Below, in pieces: positions 50,501 to 61,400 of a DNA stretch of 64,000 nucleotides. The number at the start of each line of letters is the position of its first letter. Within the stretch, counting starts at the first letter, position 1. A program made the translations under genes and the position numbers. The notes under the pieces were generated by a model that worked only from the letters and a program-made list of their open reading frames with translations, ran no database searches and had not been told where the DNA came from. Source of the DNA: Trichoplax sp. H2 (lineage: Eukaryota > Placozoa > Uniplacotomia > Trichoplacea); assembly GCA_003344405.1 (NCBI GenBank), contig NOWV01000012.1, positions 1 to 64,000 of the forward strand. The letters are read 5' to 3'.

Positions 50501-53500
50501 TGGTACACTTCCTGTTAGGAACTCACTACGTGGATTCGCTGCGGCATGGAAAGTTCAGTACGCATCATATATGCACGATAAAGCGAAGGTAACCAGCATT
50601 ATGATACTGTATAGTTGGATTACTTGGTTGTGGTAGTTCTCTTTTATGCTGATATCTAATCATCAAGTTAACTACAAGTAAAACTACCTACAAGATAAAA
50701 TCATCCTATAATTACGTTATTGTTTTCAAGCTGTAATTTTGTAAGGTCCTTAATTTGATCTGATTGTATACGCGTATTATTAAACTATATAGGGAGAATT
50801 AGATAAAATTATTGCATACAGGATGCACATAACTGATCGGTTAGCAAAGGATGTTTTTACATTGGATCAACTTAATGAGGCTCAGAAGTTGCTACAAGAG
50901 TTAAGCGACATGGAAAACACTATAGATGATGTCTTCCTACCAGTTGAAAGAATGTATAGCTTATTAAGGTACAGTCTCAACCTTAAATGAAATTCATTGT
51001 CAATCATCGTGTTACAAAATCGCCTTTATTTCTTACTTCAAATGCAACTGCAGTAGCTAAAATTTTTTCTTGTATTGGATTTCCTAGACAATTTAACCTG
51101 CGATTGCCAAGATCTGAAGTACAAGAAGTAAGAAATTTAAGAGAAGAGTGGCAAAAATTATTACTTTTAGCTGAAAAGGTATGTTGCAATACTATACCGT
51201 ATTCACACAGACGATTAATGAGCATACGTATACGGGAAAAGATTCGGACTAATATCCTGTTTATGCACGATGCGCAGGTACGATATCAACTTATGGTTAC
51301 ACACAGGACAGCCTTTGAGCAAGAGCTAGATAAGCAGATCAAGGTAACAGATTAGTTTGCTATCCGTATATGGTGACTTCCTATTTATTTTGTAACTGTT
51401 TATATTGGCTAACTAATATCATTATGAAATTATTCAATAATATAATTAGCGAGAAACGAATAAATTTATTCATTTACTTACATAACAGGCATTCGTCGTT
51501 GATGTAATTCAATTCCGCAATAGTTTTGATGCTCAAGGCCCCGCTATTCCTGGCATTAGGCCAGCGGAGGCTGTTAAGAGATTAATAGAATTTCAAGACG
51601 AATTTCAAAAGTATGACGAAAAGCGCCGAATTTTAGATGCCGTACAAAAACTATTTGGAAAACCGCCAGTATCATTTCCGGACTTGGACAAAACCGGAGA
51701 GGTAAATATATTACATTAGAATGACGTATTTCTACAAGTAGTACAATAATTGATACTTTTCCATAATTTTGATCTCTTCACACCTTACGTTTCAGGAATT
51801 GCATTTACTGGATTTATTATATAGTTTATTTCAGCGATTCTTAGCATTTGATGCCGAGTAAGTATTAGAGAAGCTAAGCATCTTATTAATGTCTAGAAAT
51901 ATAATTGATAGTAATTAAGTCTACTTTTCCAGTGCTGTTGTACAGATTCCAATATTAAGTCAAAGCATGTTTCATTCGTAGGTTTCGAGAAAGATTATGG
52001 GCAAAGGCGGACTTAGATAACGCTCATCGACAGGTTAAAACATAAGTTGCTACTACAGCACTGCGATAGTACCAATTTATAATATACGCAAAATAGCATA
52101 ATCAATCTCTTACTTAACTAAACTAAACTCGTACGCGCTCTAATAGATGGAAGTCTTCTGGAACGAATGTTTAAAACTTCCAGAACAAATCAAGGGTTGG
52201 TCTTCTTACAAGGAACTGAAAGGATTAATTGACGGCTACTTGGCTCTTTTCCCAGTGCTACACCGTCTTGCATCTAAAGTAATATTATTAATATAATAGT
52301 CTAGATAGATTCAAAAACTTAATCTTTATAATTAGTAAAGGTATCTTGATCATCTACGGTGTTATAATTTAAATACATACTGCAGATATTGCTATATGCT
52401 GTAATTATTAATAGATACTGCAAATAGTAATGCAATTACTAAATGTTCGCATTTATGCATATCACAATCAGCATAAAAGAGCCTGATAGCAATAATATTC
52501 AAGTATACCATCTTTGTCTTCAATAATTAATGAATCCAAGTACAAACATATATAATAACCCAGCAACTATCACTTATGTACGATAGGAAATACGTAATCG
52601 TCATTGGTTAGATGTCATGGTTGCAACAGGTTCATCCTTTCAGCTGGAAGCAAACGTTTTTAAATTGAAGCATCTGTTAGATATTGGTTTACTCAGGTAC
52701 GAAATATTTCATTTAAAAATTCGAACGATGCACTTACGTGTGATTATTGTATTAAATTTGCAGTTGTATGATGCAATGAATAAATTATATTTAATATAGA
52801 CATCAGAATGAAATTGGCGAAATTACTCGATGTGCTAGTCGAGAGTTAGAAATTGAAGAAACATTGAGGAACATAGAAGAGGAATGGACAGAACAAGTTA
52901 GTTAATGAAGGATCATGTTATATTTCTTAAGAATAAGTGATACGGGTACTAAATTTTTTTGCAATTTATGATAGGTCCTTGCTTTTGATGAATTTAAGAA
53001 TCGTGGGTTCTTATGTTTAAGCGCTTCAAATACTCAGACGCTGCTTGAGCAGTTGGATGACTCTCAAGTTTCGCTGGCCTCTATGCTAACTTCTCGTCAT
53101 ATTGGTCCTTTAAGAGATGAAGCAGCTTCCTGGGCAACAAAACTAAATAGTGTATCTGAGATTCTAGAATTGGTGAGCATAAAACAATTTTGTTTAAACA
53201 GCGGTGTTATCTAATCAAATTTTATTACAAAAATAATAAACGATCACCTGTAAGAAGTTCTAGAGTTGAAATCTAATGTTTTCAGCTTCATCAGCCTTCA
53301 TGACATTGAATTTCTATGTTTATAGTGGTTATCCGTTCAAGAGTTGTGGCTGAATTTAGAAGCAGTATTTTATCAGGCGGAAACAATCAAGGTTATAATT
53401 GGCACATCGTTAATAGCCAATTGCTGTTCCTTTAAGACATCTAATAAAAATTAACTTTCACAGGAATTACCGCAGGAGGCAAGACGATTTAACAGGATTG

Positions 53501-55456
53501 ATAGAAGTTGGAGCAGGCTTATGAAACAAGCTTACGAAATTAGAAATGTTTTACAGGTATGATGTTTTGACGAAGCTTATACAATGTGCAGATGCCATAA
53601 TAAACCTTCTTAAAGATATCTAGATAATCTTTATACCGACATAAAGATTAGCGAATTAAAATCTTGTCTATCCTAGTAGCACCTCAATTCAAGTTTTTTA
53701 CTTGTTCTGACAAAACTAGCAGTTACATATCTCAGATACAACATAATACTATGACTTACTTAGTCTTAGTTTTCGGTAATACATGCAAGTGACCTGAGAA
53801 AATTTATTGTAACCACTGAGGGTTAAATTTGGAATAACATTCTGATTTCTAGTGTTGTTTCCGCGGCGATGTCCCTAAATATACCGTGCTAAAGCACTTG
53901 CTGGAAGAACTAGAATTATGCTTCAAATCGTTGCTCTCTTATTTGGATCAAAAGCGCAGGGTAAATATTATTTTGCTCAAGACATCCTTTATATTAGGTT
54001 ATTTACAATATTATGTTATTAATCAATTCTTACTTAAATGGATTATAATAACAGGAATTTCCAAGGTTTTACTTTGTTTCCGATTCTATCTTACTATCTG
54101 TATTGCGATCTGCGCGTACACTTGATTCTGTAAGGCCGCATCTAAGGTAAACCGGCAGCTAGCTATGCCTGATACGCATTTCGATATTCGTCCTTAGCTG
54201 TCGAGAAGCTATACCGTAACTAATTAACATTATTATTCGTCGTAGATCTATCTTTGGTAATATCTCCAACTTAAAAATTAATACTGCTGCTCCAATATCG
54301 CGTAATAAGAAAGTTTTAGCGCCCTTGGTAAGAATGCATTAATAATCGGTTGAAATGGGAATTGTTAACTAAGCTATTTGTCATTGTATTGGTAATAGGA
54401 TCATCAATCAGAGCACAGTAATGCTCCATCGGCCGCTACTTTTCGTAAAAGAAGTAGCATGGATTTTATTCCTATTTCGCTAAAACGGCGTAGCAGTCAA
54501 GATATGATAAACATCCCATTTCATAGAAGCTCACAAAATGCCATTTCATCCGGAGTATCCATCGCCAATTCTGTTTCTGATGCAGACGGACTATCTGATT
54601 CCATTAGTAAAATTTACGCCGTTGTTTCACCTGAATGTGAAACCTTACAATTGTCAACTCAGGTAATATTTACTTTGCCGTCATTTTTACGGATTTATTG
54701 TTTTATTACTGGATATTGGCGTTTTTTATATGCTTACATAATAAATATAAAATTTTATCCTTAAATTTCAGGTACCGCTATCTGGTGGTGTTCAAGCCTG
54801 GTTAAATGCTTTGTCGACTTCGGTTGAGAAAACACTACTGGAATTAATAAATGATCAAGTCGACGATGTTCTTGCAATGACATCTATCGATGAATGGGCT
54901 TATAAAGTATGCTTAAAGAATTAGAATTAAAATTTTTATAAGCCTACGAATTAGTATTGTACTCTTGCTTTTCAATTAATAAGATAATACTTACAGTACG
55001 CTTAGTTACGGAATGAGTAAAATTATTTTAATCAAAAATGCGATATTAAGTCATAAGGAGTTATAGTAAGAATTTTTTGATTACTAACAGATTTTAATTT
55101 TATTTAGTATCCAGCTCAAGTTGCTCGTCTTGGTTTACAATATTATTGGACTAAGGAATGTGAGCAGGTAAAATATTCATTTGCTTATATATAATATATA
55201 TATATATTACGTAGATAGATCAATTCCATGTTCTCAATGAGCTACCAAGAAAATTCCTTGCGCTCATAGCAGTCCTTAAAAATTTTGACAGGGCATTACT
55301 GAGATTAGAACTGAAAGGAAATCTTTGAGTAATACTTCCAGGCGATTTTGGTCCTTTTTAAGTAAAACTACAGTGACCATTTCAAGAGTAAACTGGAAGC
55401 ACGTTGATGAACCTGTAACAAACGTACATCGTCTCCGTCTGGAGACATTACTAGCG
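44591..55456 (+). other. Dynein tail (DHC_N1) and linker (DHC_N2) with unusual inserts
   Basis: Family landmarks: GPLSELYRWRRRHKIF with LKGKECKAV (exon 2), VNETKDKVKYLESLKKY (exon 3), PGLSTVTWNSMNIDAYL (exon 10), the linker segments WLSVQELWLNLEAVF and FNRIDRSW (exons 23-24), FPRFYFVSD (exon 26) and YPAQVARLGLQYYW (exon 30). Non-family inserts: exon 4 has a Ser/Gln/Asn-rich block (about 46600-46960) and a strongly acidic block (about 47251-47450); exon 11 has a Ser/Asn block; exon 28 adds about 65 Arg/Ser-rich residues inside the linker. Tail sequences bind intermediate chains and neighbouring heavy chains, so the inserts may change partners. Confidence 0.8.
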
Positions 55457-58400
55457 GTACTAGAACTAATGCTACTCTTTTTATTTTTTACTTTTGCTAA
55501 AGTATAACATTGGAATTACTATTTACGGAAGTCTTACAAATCTTCCTTATACCTATTTTGCTAGTAGACTTAGGTAACAATTTTTATCTTCTTTTGTAGC
55601 ATGGCCTTTATATGCGGGATGTTCTAGATGACTTAGCCAAGAAGAAACTGCGTGAGCAGACTGACTTTGAATGGAAGAAAAACTTAAGATTTTATCACAT
55701 GAAAGAAGATTCCCATAAAGGTAACATAGCCTTCTTAAGCGATTTTGTTACGATTTGAAGAATAATTTATTATTTCTTATAACATTTTAGCACTTGATAA
55801 TGAACAAATTTTGAACATGATACGCATTGTGTAATCTGTCTTTATTTCACTGTCACTGTTTAACATCATTAGAAGAAAAGGTCCCCCAAATTTGGGTTCT
55901 TGACACAAAATTTAACTATGGTTTTGAGTTTTATGGATGTATGTCTCCTATTATTATGACGCCTTTAACAGATCGATGCTTCCTATCACTTAGCCAGGTA
56001 TTCGAATATAATAACTTGGATTAAATAATGAAGAGTAAAGAAATCACTAAAGTTTCTTGAGTAAAAAATAAAATATATGCGTACATAATTATAAATTAAA
56101 TCATTAAATAATTCTATTAAGGCTGTTTCAAATCATCGAGGAGCAGCACTTTGTGGCCCTTGGGGCACCGGAAAAACGGAAACTATCAAGGTACAGAGTG
56201 GATACCTACTGCCTTCGTTTTATTTTTAAACATAACTTTGTTTAGAGACATTTTCGTAATATTTAAATTTTTACTCCATAGGGATTTGCTCATATGTTAG
56301 GTGTCTATCTAGTAGCCTTTAGCTGTTCTTTACAATCTGAACCATCCAGCTTAATTCGAATTATCCATGGTCTTGCACAGGTATATATATTATTATAGTA
56401 ACCAATTCTATCCAATTCTGTACAGTACACGTCAGTGTAGGGCCTAAATGAAAAGTATCATATTTCAGGATGGTTGTTGGGGCTGTTTCGATGATTTTCA
56501 TAGAGTTCAAGTCTCTACAATTTCTGTACTATCACATCACTTACAAATAATTATGAATGCACTGCGAACGAAAGAAATTTTTTGCACTATGCCGGGAGGC
56601 ATCGAGGTAAATCAGAATATTTATAAGTAATCCCATTATCAGGGCTTTTAGTACCTTATATTTCGTAAAATATATCAGTATGTTATAAATATAAATTTTT
56701 ATTTATTTTCTTAACTTAGATTACGATAAACCGAAAAGTTGCCTTCTTTATGACATATGATACTTCATATGGAAACCAAGGTGATCATCTATTACCGAGT
56801 GATATCCGAACCCTCTTTAGACCTATTGCCTTGACTGCTCCTGATGTTGGTTTAATTCTTCGAGCCTACTGCACTTCTAAAGGCTTCAAAGCGCCACGAG
56901 TTTTGGCAGATAGAATCAAACTGCTATTAAGTATTTCTAAGCATCTAGTGTAAGTATTATGACATATATTCGTTTTCAAGCTGATAGTTATAATTAAGTA
57001 AAGTATGATATTTCGTGCAATGCCTGATGCTTTATTTCGTACAATTTTCTTTAAATCTGACGAACATAACTCTGCAACCCTTACAGAAAAAGTAATAATC
57101 AACATAAGATTAGTTTATCATCCATTCTGTCATGTATCAGCTACGCAGCTAAGCGACGTGATGATTACCAAGCCTTGCAAAATAACCCTAAAATGGGTGA
57201 CATTGCTAGATCGAATAGCGCTTCTTCAACGCAGAATCTAGGCGCAAGTAAGCAAAGACATAACCATTAAAGTACAGAGATAATTATCTCATCACATTTC
57301 CTTTTAATATATAATTGCAATATATCCGATTTCAGGCGGTGGTGGATTAAGACCTCGAGCTGAAACTACCAGGAAGAATACTCCTTCACAACAATTGTCT
57401 CCAGCAATACGTGGAGAACATATGTTTGTTTCACACGCTATCCAAGATCTAATTGTACCTCAGATCTCTCCAGAGGTATTAAATACTGCTCTTATTAGAT
57501 AATGCTTCTAGTTAAACGTTTTCTAATAAATTAAGGCGATAATTATAAATTATGGGAAACACAGATGATTTCCAAACTTTGTATTGGATTAATTTTATCA
57601 TAATTGATTCAATTCACGAATAATTTTATGCATTGCAGTACACTATGCTTACATCGATATTATATAGATATTTCTATTGCACCTTTCCTAACATACCTAA
57701 CTTGGATGTATTATATGGAGTACTTGCATAAATATGAAAAATCTTGCTCTTCTGAAAGACTCTTAATTTGCTAATGTTGTGTTTAATTCTTCTTTCAATA
57801 TAAAATTAGAATTTCGCTGTTTTTAACAGCTTACTCCATGATATATTCTATTCTTCCTCTGATCCATACAAACTGGCTGGTTTCCATGACGGTAGTGGTA
57901 CTGTTGAAGAGGCATTCATGCAACAGACTCAAAAAAGCGGTCTACATTTTCACGCTCCGTGGGTATCAAAAGCTATGCAATTGCATAAACTATCGAAAGT
58001 TCATCATGGTATGTAAAGAATGTATAACAAATAAAATTTATTAAAGTAGTAAAACTAATGCATTGCAAGTATGAAGATGTGTACGATCATATAAACCATA
58101 ATTTTCAACCAGGAATAACCTCTATAATTCTAATTGCCTTGTTATAATTGCATAAATAGGAGTAGTTGTTGCTGGACCACCTGGTAGTGGAAAATCGACA
58201 ATGATTTCTACACTTATCGATGCGTTATCCCTATGCTCGAAAAATGATCAAGGAGATGGCAGTAAAAAGCATATCCATCGATTGCAAAAGATTAATCCAA
58301 CTGCAGTATCAAATTTATCGCTAATGTTCGGTCGGTTGAATGCATCTAACGATTGGGAAGATGGTATATTTACGGCGTTATGGAGAAAAGCCAATAAAAA

Positions 58401-61400
58401 TTTAGCAACAACAACGTGGTTATGTTTAGATGCAACGCTAGCACCGTATTGGGCCGATAATTTGAACTGCATTATCGGTAATGGCCGATCTTTGGATCTT
58501 TTAAATGGAGAACGCTTATTCCTAAGTGATAACGTCAAAATATTGTTTGAAACTCATGATGTTAGTAATGCTTCCCCGGCAGTATTTGGACGTACTGGCA
58601 TAGTCTACGTTGATGATGGCGTATTAGGTTGGGTGCCTTTATCACATGCGTGGTTAGCATCAAGAAACGATCAGGAGATTAAAGTCCTACAGCCAGTCTT
58701 TAGTGCAATTATTTCAGATGTAACCAATTTTATTAGTTACGACTGTCAAGTTATGGTTAAAGTATGTGAAATTGGCTTATTTCAAACGTGTTTATCGTTA
58801 TTAACCGCCTTATTAGAAGAACAAGCCGAGGTAATTGCCGATCTGCATATTGAACGATTATTTCTGTTTTCGGTTATATGGTCTTATGGTATGATTATGA
58901 ACGATCATGATCGTGGACGATTTAGTAATTTAATGAAAAGTCTATCGACAGCTTTACCAGATTACGATCTAGGAATATCAGTATTTGATTATTATGTAGA
59001 TGAATCAGGTGAATGGGATCCATGGACATCACGCGTGCCAGAATTTTCACCTGATTCAATGGATTTCTTGGGTGAAACTTTTATTGATACTGTTACAACA
59101 GTTAAAATTAGCCGTTTAATGGAATTGTCATTTAGTTCTGGCCGTAATGTTTCAATTATTGGACCACCAGGATGTGGTAAAACAGTGACTGTTAACCGTT
59201 TCTTAGATCAGCAAGATGGTTCAAGCATGGTTACAAAACGTATTGTTTTCTCTGGGACTTCCAGTGCCCACGATTTGCAACATTTTATAGATGAGAATGT
59301 TTATCATCGTCAAGGCTTCGTATATGGTGCTAAAGATGGCAAGAAATTATGTTTATTCGTTGATGATCTTAACCTACCAACATCCAATAGCGACAAAACA
59401 ATACAAGAGAGCCATGAATTATTGCGTCAACTATTGGATGATAAGTTAATTTTCAATTATAACAAAATTGGCGATTATCGAGTGATTGAAAATTTACAGG
59501 TGATTGCTACCGCTACGTCTTCATCATCATCCACTATTAACACTACAACATCAACTATGAAGTCTGTCTTACCAGATCGATTAAAACGCCATTTTTCTAT
59601 TTTTTATTTACAAGAACCAACTGGTAATGCTCTAAATAGTATTATGTCAGGCATAGTTCACGCTAATCTTTACCTCTATGAAAGTGTTCTGAATCCAGAC
59701 TTAATGAATACATTAACTCAGGCATCATGCGATGTTTTAGCACGCATAAAATCAGTTTTACGACCATCACCGGTACCTGGTCGATATCAGTATTCTTTTA
59801 ATTTACGTGATCTTAATAGAGTTATTCAAATGTTAAAAAGATTATCCAATCAACCCAGAATTGATGAATTATCAATTGTATCCTTATGGAAGCATGAACT
59901 TGATCGTACTATACGTGATCGTATTTGTCGCAACACTGATTTAAATTGGTATGACGGAACCGTTGTGAAAATCCTTGAGGAATACTTCCCTGATATTTCC
60001 AAGGATGAATTAATACAAGATTATATTACATTCAAATTGGAACCCATACGTAGTCGTACACATACAGGAGCTACCGTTAAAGATTATATTCAGCCAATCA
60101 CTAATATGAGTGAAATTATGGGATGGATTCGTGATCAAATGATTACTTACAATGAGGACTTTGGTAATCGCAATTTAAGCGTTATATTATCGGATTACAT
60201 CGTCGCTCATGTCGTTCGTTTATTACGAATTTTAAGCTTTAATAACAGGTTAGTTGCAGTTTACCTTTATTGGTATAATGTTAAAAATAATATTATGACT
60301 CATCTAATTTTTGTAATTTGTTATAGAAGTAATCTTATTAAGGGTGTCGTATAGACTTATCTCTTGTCTTAGATTAATTACTAAGTCGGGATAGTATAGG
60401 TGTAGTTTAGTTAAGTAATTTTTGTATAGTACTTTTATTCTACATTAAACTTTTATTGATAATTTAATTCTTTATGCATTTTCTTATGTGATATTAATTA
60501 ACTTTACAGAGGTAATGCTGTCTTAGTCGGACAGGTTGGTAGCCATCTTTCAACTTACGTCCGTTTTGCATTATATGTTTGTGGTATTCCACAACATCAT
60601 GTTGATACATCATCCGGAAATACGTTTTATGATGGATTACGCTCAGCTGTTCGATTAACTGGCGCAGAAGGAAAGCGATTAGCTATTGTATTAAAAGCTA
60701 ACGATTTAAAAAATAGTGTTATTATTGATGCCGTCAACAGCATCTTAATTAGTGGTGAATGCTCGAAATTATTTTCTAATGACGAATTAGATGGCTTATT
60801 GCAAGCACTGTCTCACACCTTGAAACGCAATTATTCCAATATGGATACTAATCCAATGGATTTCTTTATCTCACGCGTTAAATCCAATCTACATATTATA
60901 ATAACTATACCGCCAACCAACAATTTATTAAAAGTCGCCGCCAATCAATTTCCCGGCTTTATATCGTGTTGTCATATGGATTGGCTAATGGACTGGTCAA
61001 AGCCATCGTTAATAAGTGAAGCAACGCATTATATTGCTGAATATAGCATCATGGAACATAGTGCTGAAGATATACGAGGTAAGGTCGTCCATAGTATGGC
61101 CGATATCCATGTATTTATGTTGAAGGAGTGTGATCAACTTCCATGGGCGATGGATAAATACAACGCTAATCAAAGTAATGATCCTAAACAATGCTTACCG
61201 TTTGCTAAAAATGCATTAGTTGAAAGGATAACTACAAAATATGATAAAAAATGGCAGAATCGTAAAGACGTCTTTGTTGGGCCAAATACATACCGTCGAT
61301 TCATGAATGCTTTTAAGAAAATCTATACAACGAAACATCAAGAAGCTAATACAACTATACTTAAATTACGTAAAGCATTACAGACGCTAGAAAGTACGAA

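Noticed and set aside
51179-51277. Reading through between 51178 and 51278 as coding
   Set aside because: The frame is open, but splicing out these 99 bases gives the length the dynein family has between flanking motifs, and both splice signals are present.
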